In this document: positions 1 through 8,291 of the stretch, one piece after another
How positions within the stretch are numbered: the first letter of the stretch is position 1
Layout: every line of letters begins with the position of its first letter
Origin: JAHIYU01 sp964476155
GTDB taxonomy: Bacteria; Krumholzibacteriota; Krumholzibacteriia; LZORAL124-64-63
Length of the DNA: 45,974 bases
Assembly (NCBI GenBank): GCA_964476155.1
Contig: CAYYYS010000021.1
Location: 1-45,974, forward strand
Direction of reading: 5' to 3'
Program-made: the position numbers and the translations under genes
Notes under the pieces: model-generated
Seen by the model: only the letters and a program-made list of their open reading frames with translations
What the model was told of the DNA's origin: nothing
Databases searched by the model: none

Positions 1-25
1 GCCGGAGATGGACGGAAACGCCCTC

Positions 26-54
26 TTGACAGGGGGAGTCCTCATAGGTGTTAT
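26..54 (+). promoter_or_regulatory. Candidate sigma-70 promoter of ettA
   Basis: A perfect -35 hexamer TTGACA (26-31) is followed after 17 bases by TGTTAT (49-54), a 4/6 match to the -10 consensus. It leaves a leader of about 80 bases before the ettA start. It was read by eye and not tested. Confidence 0.45.
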
Positions 55-142
55 CCTTGCCCCCCTGGATTCCCGGGCTGGCCGATCCGGAACGTTCTGC
101 TAGGATGTAGGGCGTTGTTCAATCCCCCGAAAGGACGCCCGC

Positions 143-1825
143 ATGGCCCAGCAATATGTCTACACCATGGTCGGTCTCAAGAAGATCGTCCCCCCGAACC
201 GTGAGATCCTCAGCGGACTCTGGCTGTCGTTCTTCCCCGGCGCCAAGATCGGTGTCATCGGTCTCAACGGCGCGGGCAAGAGTTCGCTCCTGCGCATCAT
301 GGCCGGTCTGGACGATGACTTCATCGGCGAAGCCTTCCCGTCCGAGGGCGTCACCGTGGGCTTCCTGCCCCAGGAACCGGTCCTCGACCCGACCAAGGAT
401 GTTCGCGGCAATGTCGAGGAAGGGGTCGCCGAACTCAAGGGCAAGATCGACCGCTTCAACGCGATCAGCATGAAGATGTGCGAGCCGGATATCGACGACG
501 ACGAAATGACCCGGCTGATGGCCGAGATGGGCGATCTGCAGACCGTGATCGACGCTCATGACGGTTGGGAGCTGGATCGCCACCTGGAGATCGCCATGGA
601 GGCCCTGCGCTGTCCGCCGGGCGACGCGACCGTCGACACCCTGTCCGGCGGCGAGGTGCGCCGCGTGGCTCTCTGCCAACTGTTGCTGAAGAAACCCGAC
701 CTCCTGCTCCTGGACGAGCCCACCAACCACCTCGACGCCGAGAGTGTCGCCTGGCTGGAACGACATCTGCGTGAATACGAAGGCACCGTCGTCATCGTCA
801 CGCACGACCGGTACTTCCTCGACAACGTCACCGGCTGGGTGCTCGAACTGGACCGCGGCCAGGGCATCCCCTGGGAAGGCAACTACTCGTCATGGCTCGA
901 ACAGAAGCAGGCCAAGCTCCGCGATGAAAAGAAGCAGGACCAGTCGCGTCTCAAGACGCTCGAGCGCGAACTCGAATGGGTTCGCACCGCTCCCAAGGCC
1001 CGCCACAAGAAGAGCAAGGCGCGCCTCGGCCGTTACGATGAGCTTGTCGCCCAGGAGCGCGAACTCAGACAACGCGCCGCCCAGATCGCCCTACCGCCCG
1101 GCCCGCGCCTGGGCGAACTGGTGGTCGAGGCCGCCGGCCTGCAAAAGGGCTACGGCGAGACGCTCCTCTTCGAAAACCTGGACTTCGCCCTGCCGCGTGG
1201 CGGCATCGTGGGCGTGATCGGTCCCAACGGAGCGGGCAAGACCACGCTCATGAAGCTCATTACCGGTGCGGAGCAGCCCGACGGGGGAGAGCTGCGCATC
1301 GGTGAGACCGTGGAGATGGCCTACGTCGACCAGCTTCGCGACGAGCTCTCCGACGACCGCACCGTATGGGAGGAAATATCGGGCGGCGCCGAGGAACTGG
1401 ACCTGGGTGGACGCAAGGTGAACTCGCGCGCCTACTGCTCCGGCTTCAACTTTCGCGGCGCGGACCAGCAGAAGAAGCTCGGCACCCTGTCGGGCGGCGA
1501 GCGCAACCGGGTCCACCTGGCCAAGCTGCTCAAGTCCGGCGCCAACCTGATCATCCTTGACGAGCCCACCAATGATCTTGATGTGGATACCTTGCGCGCT
1601 TTGGAGGACGCCCTGCTGGAGTTCGGGGGCTGTCTGCTGGTCGTATCGCACGATCGCTGGTTCCTGGACCGGATCGCCACGCATATCCTGGCTTTCGAGG
1701 GGGAGAGCAAGGTGCGCTGGTTCGAGGGCAACTACAGCCGCTACGAAGAGGACCGGCGGGAACGTCTGGGTCTCGATGCCGACCAACCCCATCGCATCCG
1801 CTACAAGAAGCTCACTCGCGACTAG
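143..1825 (+). CDS. ettA: Energy-dependent translational throttle protein EttA (ABC-F ATPase)
   Basis: A 560-residue soluble ABC-F protein with two ATPase domains and no membrane segments. EttA binds the ribosomal E site and gates entry of the 70S initiation complex into elongation according to the ATP/ADP ratio (family knowledge). The N-terminus (MAQQYVYTM, then PPNREIL and SFFPGAKIGVIG) is the characteristic EttA opening. The first P-loop (GLNGAGKSS) is near residues 40-48 and the first LSGGE signature near 167. The first Walker B is LLLLDEPTNHLD, the second P-loop (GPNGAGKTT) is near 360, and a second LSGGE/DEPTNDLD pair follows. The helical arm insertion lies between the first P-loop and its signature. 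The length equals the usual 555-560. The ATG is preceded by GAAAGGA. It is monocistronic and ends at a strong hairpin; the next gene is convergent. Confidence 0.96.
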   Translation: MAQQYVYTMVGLKKIVPPNREILSGLWLSFFPGAKIGVIGLNGAGKSSLLRIMAGLDDDFIGEAFPSEGVTVGFLPQEPVLDPTKDVRGNVEEGVAELKGKIDRFNAISMKMCEPDIDDDEMTRLMAEMGDLQTVIDAHDGWELDRHLEIAMEALRCPPGDATVDTLSGGEVRRVALCQLLLKKPDLLLLDEPTNHLDAESVAWLERHLREYEGTVVIVTHDRYFLDNVTGWVLELDRGQGIPWEGNYSSWLEQKQAKLRDEKKQDQSRLKTLERELEWVRTAPKARHKKSKARLGRYDELVAQERELRQRAAQIALPPGPRLGELVVEAAGLQKGYGETLLFENLDFALPRGGIVGVIGPNGAGKTTLMKLITGAEQPDGGELRIGETVEMAYVDQLRDELSDDRTVWEEISGGAEELDLGGRKVNSRAYCSGFNFRGADQQKKLGTLSGGERNRVHLAKLLKSGANLIILDEPTNDLDVDTLRALEDALLEFGGCLLVVSHDRWFLDRIATHILAFEGESKVRWFEGNYSRYEEDRRERLGLDADQPHRIRYKKLTRD

Positions 1826-1834
1826 CAAAGAGAA

Positions 1835-1862
1835 GGGCCCGGCTTGCACCGGGCCCCTTTTC
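1835..1862 (+). terminator. Intrinsic terminator of ettA, probably bidirectional
   Basis: Perfect 8-bp stem GGGCCCGG (1835-1842) / CCGGGCCC (1849-1856) with a 6-base loop, followed by CTTTT. On the other strand the stem is followed by a pyrimidine-rich TTCTCTTT, so it can also stop transcripts from the convergent gene at 1880-2701. Confidence 0.8.
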
Positions 1863-1879
1863 GTCGCCTCCCTGAACAA

Positions 1880-2701
1880 TCAACGATAGGTCGTTTTTAC
1901 GTCGCCCCACGACATGGCCGCGTTGGGCGTGATCTCGTCGGTGAGGTCCAGCAGGAACTGCGTGAACTCCGGGCCGACGGTCTGGTTGGCCAGCGTGTTG
2001 GGGTGCGAATCGCCGTCGGAGTGGGAGCGCTCGTAGGCATAGCGCAGGCAGTTCGCTTGCCCCGATCCGTCGTCGGGATGAGCCATGCGGTCGAAGAGAT
2101 CGAAGCAACGCACGTTCGGGTGTCCCGCCAGATACTCGGGACTGCTCAGCCAGTCGGCAAACGCGCGGGCGCGTGTGGCCTCCGACGAATTGGTCCGGAG
2201 ATGATGTCTGGGCGGCTGTGTCATCACGACGAAGGTCCGGTTGGGATGCGCGTCGAAAACGTCGCGCATGTCCAGGTACCAGTCCTTGTACTGCTGCAGC
2301 ATCGAACTACTGATGATGTTCGAAGCCGGGTAGCAACTCTTGAAGGCGATGATCTGATGGTCGTTGAGGATCGTTTCACGGGCGGAGTTGCTCGTGGTCC
2401 ACAAATAGTGTAGGCCGTCGGGATCGGTGTTGTCGTTGGGGATGCTGTAGTTTTCCCCGACGTATTGCCCGTTCGGATTACGCAGGCCGATATGGTTGTA
2501 GTCGTGATCCCAGAACTCGACGTCGACGCTGCGACTCGCGTTATAGGCCTCGATGGTGTTGCGCACGTAGCCCTCGTCGATGAGGTTGCGCCCCGTCGAG
2601 TGGTGCAGGAAGAAAATATTGTTGGCGGCCAGGGCCGCGTTGAAGCCAGTTATCAGGACGATGAGTACACACATCGTTATCATCGTTTGCCGTCTATTCA
2701 T
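1880..2701 (-). CDS. Exported SGNH-like hydrolase with C-terminal WG tail
   Basis: A 273-residue protein with a signal peptide (MNRRQTM, a hydrophobic run, then cleavage near NAALAA). An in-frame start 42 codons further upstream exists. This ATG was chosen because GGAGGT sits just before it and the signal peptide begins there. The mature part resembles SGNH/GDSL-type hydrolases. FLHHSTG near the start could supply the nucleophilic serine in place of GDS. FKSCYP and MTQPP occupy the middle-block positions, and DSHPN fits the block V Asp-x-x-His. The substrate is unknown; ester or acetyl-group hydrolysis on polysaccharide is a guess. The extreme C-terminus, AMSWGDVKTTYR, shares the WGxVK pattern with two other exported proteins at 36.9-38.5 kb. 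It is convergent with ettA. Confidence 0.65.
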   Translation of the reverse strand: MNRRQTMITMCVLIVLITGFNAALAANNIFFLHHSTGRNLIDEGYVRNTIEAYNASRSVDVEFWDHDYNHIGLRNPNGQYVGENYSIPNDNTDPDGLHYLWTTSNSARETILNDHQIIAFKSCYPASNIISSSMLQQYKDWYLDMRDVFDAHPNRTFVVMTQPPRHHLRTNSSEATRARAFADWLSSPEYLAGHPNVRCFDLFDRMAHPDDGSGQANCLRYAYERSHSDGDSHPNTLANQTVGPEFTQFLLDLTDEITPNAAMSWGDVKTTYR

Positions 2702-3041
2702 GCTACCTCCAGGTGATGTGACCGCACATAATAGCAAAACGGTAAGCAAATAGCCTGCCTGAAGTGAAAAAAGCTGACTGATAATGAATATATAGCTTCG
2801 CAATGTAGGGTTGTTGATGGGTGTCAATTTCCCATCACTTCATAACGCGATGGGCGGGAAGAGGATAGTAGAGGATTGGGAGCAAAAAAAATGACGGGAG
2901 AGCCGAAGCCCTCCCGCCGCTGACGTGTCACTTGAGGAGACGCGCTGTCAATCAACGGTGATGTAATGAATGTTGCACATCCGCCAATGCATTCAGCGTG
3001 ATTTCAACGTAGGGAATCCAGGCCCCACAATCAATAACAAA
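2702..3041. other. 340-bp intergenic region, relatively AT-rich
   Basis: It holds the leader of the minus-strand gene ending at 1880, which is AT-rich with several TATA-like strings but no convincing -35/-10 pair. It also holds the minus-strand terminator at 2884-2916 that serves the gene at 3042-3434. No other gene-like or RNA-like structure is seen. Confidence 0.5.
2884..2916 (-). terminator. Intrinsic terminator for the 3042-3434 gene
   Basis: Read on the minus strand, GGGAGGGC (2915-2908) pairs with GCTCTCCC (2903-2896) around a TTCG tetraloop. A run of eight T follows (complement of 2884-2891). It lies about 125 bases past the stop codon of the 3042-3434 gene. Confidence 0.75.
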
Positions 3042-3434
3042 CTAGAAGTGAGCGTTGACACCCGGTAGCCACTTGAGCCCCGACGGGTTGTTGCCCGCGT
3101 AGTTCAACAGTCCTATCTGCACGCCATGCAGGTTTTTGGTTCGGTTGAAGAGGCCGATCTGCAGTCCGGTCATGCTGTCTTCGACATGGTTGTAGGCGCC
3201 GGTTGTCAGTCCCTGGGCATAATGTGCTTTCAAGTAGGCCCCGGTAATCAACGCGCCCTGCAGAGTCTCGACGCCGGCCACGGCACTGGAGACGCCCAGG
3301 CCGGTGAAGGTCCGTGAATTGCCGATGCTCAGACCGGCGCCCCTGACGGGGATATCCAGCGAACCGGCCAGGGACGGTCCGGTCAAGGTGAGCGACAGGC
3401 ACAGGGCCGTGATCAGCAAGATGATTTTTCGCAT
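3042..3434 (-). CDS. Exported protein with LA_2272-type surface repeats
   Basis: 130 residues with a clear signal peptide (MRKIILLITALCLSLTLTG, then SLAG cleavage). The mature half carries imperfect repeats of about 20-22 residues with the pattern GLQIGLFNxxxxLHGVQIGLLN and ends in LPGVNAHF. This pattern and ending are typical of the LA_2272 surface-repeat family, thought to form beta-solenoid or outer-surface structures. At 130 residues it is short for the family, with only two or three repeats recognisable. The ATG at 3434 has GGAGG eight bases upstream. No function is known. It is flanked by its own terminator and transcribed alone. Confidence 0.6.
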   Translation of the reverse strand: MRKIILLITALCLSLTLTGPSLAGSLDIPVRGAGLSIGNSRTFTGLGVSSAVAGVETLQGALITGAYLKAHYAQGLTTGAYNHVEDSMTGLQIGLFNRTKNLHGVQIGLLNYAGNNPSGLKWLPGVNAHF

Positions 3435-3533
3435 TCGTCAGCCTCCGGGTGATGTCGGAGATAAGGCTCGGGCCGGGGACGGCAGGAATACGCATGCGGT
3501 GGGATTATGGTTGCTCAACAAAGAATAACGCAC

Positions 3534-3571
3534 AAAGAAAAACGCCCCCCGCCCTATGGAGGCGGGAGGCG
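3534..3571 (-). terminator. Intrinsic terminator of the RRM gene
   Basis: On the minus strand an 11-bp stem is formed by 3571-3561 and 3553-3543 (GC-only apart from one G-T pair) with a 7-base loop. It is followed by a TTTTTCTTT run. It lies about 25 bases after the stop codon of the RNA-binding protein gene. Confidence 0.8.
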
Positions 3572-3594
3572 CCGAACTTAAAAGCTCGCGTCTG

Positions 3595-3864
3595 CTACCA
3601 GGCGGGGCGGGGACGACGGGGCTCGCGGGGGCGGGCCTCGTTGACCGTCAGCGCGCGGCCGTCGACTTCCTTGCCGTTCATTTCCTCGATGGCCTTGCGG
3701 GCGGAGTCGTCTTCGGGCATCTCCACGAAACCGAAGCCGCGGGGGCGGCCGGTGTCGCGGTCGGTGATCAGAGCGACGTCGTCGACCTGGCCATACTGAC
3801 CGAAGAGGTTACGGATCTCGTCTTCGGTCGAACGGAAATTGAGGTTGCCAACATAGATCTTCAC
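3595..3864 (-). CDS. Small RRM-type RNA-binding protein
   Basis: 89 residues forming a single RNA recognition motif. RNP2 is IYVGNL (residues 3-8) and RNP1 is RGFGFVEM (42-49), with the aromatic residues that stack on RNA bases present. A short basic Arg/Pro tail (PREPRRPRPAW) follows. Similar 80-100-residue bacterial and cyanobacterial 'Rbp' proteins bind single-stranded RNA and are often cold-induced; that role here is inference. The start codon is GTG (3862-3864), supported by AAGGAT about 10 bases upstream and by the family N-terminus MKIYVGNL. It is monocistronic, with its own terminator. Confidence 0.88.
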   Translation of the reverse strand: MKIYVGNLNFRSTEDEIRNLFGQYGQVDDVALITDRDTGRPRGFGFVEMPEDDSARKAIEEMNGKEVDGRALTVNEARPREPRRPRPAW

Positions 3865-4156
3865 TGAAACTCATCCTTTGCTTCGCCGGGGCTGACGCGG
3901 GACCATTGGGAACCGGAGGCAGAACCTGGCATGTATGACACGTGGGCTTTTATCGCCCAACCGTACAAATGTATCAGGTCTCGTTAAACGGCACAAGATC
4001 ATTCGGCGCCAAATCACCGCAAAACCGGCTGGAAATCCGCTTTTTGACACCCTCGAAATCCGGCGCCGGGAAGGACGGATCATTCACGCGCAGGACGGAG
4101 TCGCGGGAGTCCGCAGCCGGCCGGAAGGGGATATCAGCAGATTGGTGGGGGCTTGG

Positions 4157-5224
4157 TCAGGCCTTGTAGGAATCCGGCCCCACGGTCTCGTCACCGGTGC
4201 CCGGGACACTCTGGGGAGAATGGCTCCAGCGTGGACCGCCCACCAGTCCGGACAGGTAGCCGAGTCCCGCGCCGAAGTGGGAGGCCAGAAAGGCGCTCAC
4301 GGTCAAGGGCCAGCTCACGTTCTGACGTAGGGCCAGCCAGGCGGACAGACTGGTGATACCGACGGCGTACAGGAGAGTGGGCGCCCCCCACAACCTGAGA
4401 GCGGGTCCCCAGAAGGGGATGGCCAGCGGCATCAGCAGAATCCACAGGACCAGCAGCATCAGGGCCGTCGACAGGGGTGAGAACTGCCGTGGGTGCTTAC
4501 GCGCCATGCGGGCCCGTCCACTGCCGTAGCGGTAGAGTTGCCGGAACAGGGCCCGGCTCGAGCCGCGGGAAAAATAGCCCACCTCGAAGTCGCGGCTGTG
4601 GTGGGCGTAGATGCCGCGTTGGTGGACACGCAGGTTGAATTCCAGATCCTCGCCGGCGTCGAAGGATTCGTCGATACCGCCCATTTCGCGGTAGAGATCC
4701 CGCTTGTATCCGCAACCGGCGCTCAAGGGAGAGCAGAGATGGTCGTCGGCCGTGTAGATCTGCGAACCGGTGTGATGCCCGAGCCAGGAGGTGCGGGCCG
4801 CGGCCGCGGCGGCCTGGAAGTTGTAGACGTCCTCGCGGATCAGGGGCTGGGGTCGCGACACGCAGAGCGCGCCGTCCTGGAAGGCCTTCAGGACGCTGGC
4901 CAGCATGTCGGGACTGCAGATGCGGCAGTGGCCGTCCACGAACAACACGTACGTCGCCCGGGCGGCTTCGACGCCCAGGTTTCGCGCGCATCCCGACAGT
5001 CCGGCCGGGTTCTCGATCAGTCGGATCAGCGGGTGGGTTTCGGCCATCGACAGCACGATCTCGCGCGTGTCGTCGGTACTCATGCCGTCGACCACGATGA
5101 TCTCGAAGTGTGCCTGATCCAGGGACTGGGCGAGCAATTGCTCGAGTACGTCCCGGATATGGCGCGATTCATTGCGCACCGGCACGATGACCGAGAGATC
5201 GGGATTGCCGTGATGTTCACTCAT
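4157..5224 (-). CDS. Family-2 glycosyltransferase with C-terminal membrane helices (ExoA-like)
   Basis: 355 residues. The GT-A domain occupies about residues 1-240: LSVIVPVRNE near the start, IIVVDGMSTDDT, the metal-binding DGHC near 117, and GAGEDLEFN-type acceptor motif (DAGEDLEFNLRV) near 210. Two or three hydrophobic segments follow (LMLLVLWILLMPLAIPFWG and later), so the enzyme is membrane-anchored. It resembles succinoglycan-type ExoA transferases. It probably adds a sugar to a lipid-linked polysaccharide intermediate on the cytoplasmic face. The ATG was chosen by family start; the ribosome site (GAGG) is weak and distant. It follows a second GT2 gene 93 bases upstream on the same strand. 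Confidence 0.85.
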   Translation of the reverse strand: MSEHHGNPDLSVIVPVRNESRHIRDVLEQLLAQSLDQAHFEIIVVDGMSTDDTREIVLSMAETHPLIRLIENPAGLSGCARNLGVEAARATYVLFVDGHCRICSPDMLASVLKAFQDGALCVSRPQPLIREDVYNFQAAAAAARTSWLGHHTGSQIYTADDHLCSPLSAGCGYKRDLYREMGGIDESFDAGEDLEFNLRVHQRGIYAHHSRDFEVGYFSRGSSRALFRQLYRYGSGRARMARKHPRQFSPLSTALMLLVLWILLMPLAIPFWGPALRLWGAPTLLYAVGITSLSAWLALRQNVSWPLTVSAFLASHFGAGLGYLSGLVGGPRWSHSPQSVPGTGDETVGPDSYKA

Positions 5225-5317
5225 CTACTGCAGCCGCCTCGAATTTGCCGGTACATGTGATTCCATGCTCCGGTCTAGTGCGAGTTCAATATCGGTTCAG
5301 TCTCACATTCGGTCATG

Positions 5318-6250
5318 TCAATCCAAACTGAAGTCCTTTTGCCGTAGGCGCTTTCGGATCAGGTAGAGCAACCCGGGACGTGCCGCGTCGGCGGACGCTA
5401 CGGCCATTCGTGTCCGCTTGTTCCAGACATGGCGCTCACGCTTGAGGGCCGACAGGCCCCGCAGTCCGTCGCGCACCGCCTCGAACCAGATCCCCATGAA
5501 ACCGTCCCGCAGGGCGTAGAACGCCATGGCGGACAGGCCGCGGCCCAGATAGCCCACAGCGTATCGGGCGGGCTGGTGCAGTACGGCGACCCAGAACAGG
5601 TTACGGGTATCGTAATAATAACGTCGCCAGTTGACGCGTCCGCCGGCGGCATGATGGTGCTCGATGGCGACCGTGCCGTCGTAGGCCACGTCCCAGCCGT
5701 TGCCCAGCAGGCGATAGGCCAGCTCGATCCCCTCGTGGCTGATGAAGAAGTCCTCGCGGTAGGGACCGGTGTCCCGGAGAGCCGCTGCCCGGTAGGCCAC
5801 GGCGCCTTCGGTGATCTCGTAGGTGTCGAAGGTGCCGTTGGCGTCCGTGGGGGGGCGATGGTGCACCCAGTCGCGAACGATGTCGCTGCGGGGCCAGGTG
5901 ATCTTGAAGTTCAGGGCGCCGAGGCGTGGGCGGGACGCGAAGATCTCGCGGAGTCGTTTCAGGTCGGAGCCGTCCAGGCCGAGCATGTCGTCGTCGAGGG
6001 TGACGATGATGTCGCCGTTCGCGCGGGATAAACCTTCGTTGCGGGCGCCGACGCCCCGGTTGGTCGGCAGGGTGATGAGTGTCACGCCGGGGTGCTTCGC
6101 GGCTATGGCGTCGGCGGTGCCGTCGTCGCTGCCGTTGTCCACCACGATGACGTCGAGGGTGTCGTCCTGCACGGTTGTCAACTGGGCGAGCAGCGCGAGG
6201 ATCGAATCCCGGCGCTGGTAAGTGAGTACGACGATCGAGATCGGCGTCAT
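5318..6250 (-). CDS. Family-2 glycosyltransferase
   Basis: 310 residues. The N-terminus is a typical GT-A nucleotide-sugar domain: ISIVVLTYQR, VIVVDNGSDDGT, RGVGARNEG, and the DxD-like TLDDDM that binds the metal and sugar nucleotide. The acceptor region has EGIELAYRLL. The C-terminal part is amphipathic with a basic tail (RKRLRQKDFSLD). No clear multi-pass membrane region is seen. The ATG at 6250 overlaps the stop codon of the upstream deacetylase by four bases (ATGA), so the two are translationally coupled. Acceptor and sugar cannot be told from sequence. Confidence 0.87.
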   Translation of the reverse strand: MTPISIVVLTYQRRDSILALLAQLTTVQDDTLDVIVVDNGSDDGTADAIAAKHPGVTLITLPTNRGVGARNEGLSRANGDIIVTLDDDMLGLDGSDLKRLREIFASRPRLGALNFKITWPRSDIVRDWVHHRPPTDANGTFDTYEITEGAVAYRAAALRDTGPYREDFFISHEGIELAYRLLGNGWDVAYDGTVAIEHHHAAGGRVNWRRYYYDTRNLFWVAVLHQPARYAVGYLGRGLSAMAFYALRDGFMGIWFEAVRDGLRGLSALKRERHVWNKRTRMAVASADAARPGLLYLIRKRLRQKDFSLD

Positions 6251-6906
6251 GATGCGGATCCTTCCGCGACGCCGAGGTGCGGCAAGCCGCTGTCGAGCAC
6301 GAAACCGCGCTCCAGCAGACCAGGCAGCAGGTCGTCCAGCAGGGCGTGGATGTAGGTGTGGTAGTCGTGCAGCAGGATGATGTCGCCGTCCGCGACCGTG
6401 GCCAGGATCCGTCGGGCCGTCTCGCGACCCGCGTCGTCGTCGCGGCAGTGCCAGTCCAGGCTGTCCAGGCTCCACAGCACGTGCCGCATGCCCAGCAGCA
6501 GCGGCGAGACGAGGCTCGCGGGGTGCAGTCGACCCGCCGGTGCGCGGAAGAGGGGCGGGGGGGTGCCGATGGCCCGGGTGATTTCGTCGTGGGCCAGGCG
6601 GATGTCGCGATGATAGGCCGTCGGCGAAGGCAGACGCGCGTCGTTATGGGTCATCGAGTGGTTGCAGACGGCGTGTCCGCGGGCCGTTGTTTCGCGCATG
6701 AGGTCCTCGCGTCCGGCGACGCGGCGGCCGATCACGAAGAAAGCCGCTTGTGCACCGTGGTCCGCCAGGCGCGCGAGGACGCCCTCGGTCACGCCGGGGG
6801 TGGGGCCGTCGTCGAACGTGAGCAGAACGCGTCGCCCCGCCGCCGGCGGCAGGCGTCGGGTCACGAACGGTGAAGTGAGTTTGTCCTTGAGGCTCGTGGG
6901 AGCCAT
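6247..6906 (-). CDS. Polysaccharide deacetylase (CE4, NodB homology)
   Basis: 219 residues with all five CE4 motifs: TFDDGP (Asp32/Asp33), the metal-binding HSMTH (His83, His87), RAPAG (Arg121), WSLDSLDW, and LLHDYH (His180). The enzyme removes N-acetyl groups from GlcNAc-type polymers or lipid-linked sugars. No signal peptide or membrane helix is visible, so it may act in the cytoplasm on a biosynthetic intermediate, as do other deacetylases in glycosyltransferase operons (inference). ATG with GGAGGTG directly upstream. It is first gene of the minus-strand operon and overlaps the next by four bases. It faces a glycosyltransferase gene across about 160 bases. Confidence 0.9.
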   Translation of the reverse strand: MAPTSLKDKLTSPFVTRRLPPAAGRRVLLTFDDGPTPGVTEGVLARLADHGAQAAFFVIGRRVAGREDLMRETTARGHAVCNHSMTHNDARLPSPTAYHRDIRLAHDEITRAIGTPPPLFRAPAGRLHPASLVSPLLLGMRHVLWSLDSLDWHCRDDDAGRETARRILATVADGDIILLHDYHTYIHALLDDLLPGLLERGFVLDSGLPHLGVAEGSAS

Positions 6907-7067
6907 GTCACCTCCATATGATCGACTATAAACAGCCGGTCATCAATAGCACACCCCCGACCGCGTCACCACCAGAGCTTGATTGATTGGAGTGGCGCAG
7001 TACCCGTTGGCGCGGGTATGTTACGGCGACTCGACGATGGCGTCTACACCTCGGCGAAGGGGCAGCC

Positions 7068-8291
7068 TTGCGGGTTTTACATATCCTCACCCAGCGACCG
7101 GGCCTGACCGGCAGCGGCGTCACTCTCGACGCCTTGACGCGTTGCGCCGCCACCGCGGGTGTGACCCAGCGTGCCGTGGTCGGTGTGCCCGCGGGCGCGA
7201 GCTTCGCCGTGGCCGGACTAGACGACGCGCACGTACACCCCCTGTATTTCGAGACCGACGCGCTGCCCTTCCCGGTGCCGGGCATGAGCGATGTCATGCC
7301 TTATCGCAGTACGGTCTTTTCGGCCATGACGGACACGGTTCTGGAGCGGTATCGAGGGGCGTGGCGCGCGCATCTAGCGGACGGGATCGCGGATTTCCGC
7401 CCCGACGTGATACACGCCTCCCACCTGTGGCTCGTCGGCGCCCTGTTGAAGGATGTGGCGCCCGACATTCCCGTGGTCGGTCATTGTCACGCCACGGGGC
7501 TGCGCCAGATGCAGCTCTGTCCCCACCTGGCCGCAGAAGTTCGTGACGGGTGTCGGCGCAACGACGCGATCGCCGTCCTGCACGCGGGCCATGCCGAATG
7601 GGTGCGACGTGAGCTGGATCTGCCCCGGGAGCGCATTTTTCATGTGGGGGCCGGTTACCGGGAAGATATCTTCTCGACATGGGGAAGCACGGATCGCATC
7701 AATCAGGTGCTATATGTAGGCAAATATAGTAATTCCAAGGGATTGCCTCAATTGCTTGAGGCCGTGGATGAGATTGCGCGGCATCGCCCTGGCCTCGTCC
7801 TACACATCGCGGGTAGCGGTGCCGGTGACGAGTCCGACGTCCTTCGCGCCCGCATGGAGACCATGGCGCCGCGTGTGGTACTGCACGGGGCTCTGGGGCA
7901 GGCCGATCTGGCCGACCTGATGAACCGTTGTGCGGTCTGTGTACTGCCGTCCTTCTATGAAGGCGTGCCCCTGATATTGGCCGAGGCCCTGGCCTGCGGC
8001 TGCCGGCTCGTCGCCACCGATCTGCCCGGCGTGGTCGACCAGTTGGCGACGCCCTTCGGTGCGGCCATGGACCTGATCGAGACCCCGCGGTTGGTGGGGG
8101 CCGACGTCCCCGATCCCGACGACTTGCCCGTCTTCACGGCGAAGCTGACCGACGCCCTGGCGCACGCACTCGACCGACCGGAACTGGGGGACCCCCGGCG
8201 CGTGTTGCCCGGCGCCCTCGACGACTTCACCTGGACCGCCGTCTATCGCCGCGTGGCCGACGTCTGGTCCGAGTTGGTTGATGGCGCATAG
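7068..8291 (+). CDS. Family-4 glycosyltransferase
   Basis: About 407 residues, GT-B fold. The N-domain begins LRVLHILTQRPGLTGSG and contains a donor-binding loop. The C-domain has VGKYSNSKGLPQLLEAV and the GT4 signature SFYEGVPLILAEALACG near residue 295, where Glu residues bind the nucleotide ribose. The TTG at 7068 was chosen because GAAGGGG lies six bases upstream and the Rossmann fold starts there. A TTG further upstream at 6987 would add 27 residues of basic, non-family sequence. It is divergent from the deacetylase/GT2 operon, suggesting one locus for a cell-surface polysaccharide. A short AT-rich patch with rarer codons occurs at about 7710-7740. Confidence 0.83.
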   Translation: MRVLHILTQRPGLTGSGVTLDALTRCAATAGVTQRAVVGVPAGASFAVAGLDDAHVHPLYFETDALPFPVPGMSDVMPYRSTVFSAMTDTVLERYRGAWRAHLADGIADFRPDVIHASHLWLVGALLKDVAPDIPVVGHCHATGLRQMQLCPHLAAEVRDGCRRNDAIAVLHAGHAEWVRRELDLPRERIFHVGAGYREDIFSTWGSTDRINQVLYVGKYSNSKGLPQLLEAVDEIARHRPGLVLHIAGSGAGDESDVLRARMETMAPRVVLHGALGQADLADLMNRCAVCVLPSFYEGVPLILAEALACGCRLVATDLPGVVDQLATPFGAAMDLIETPRLVGADVPDPDDLPVFTAKLTDALAHALDRPELGDPRRVLPGALDDFTWTAVYRRVADVWSELVDGA

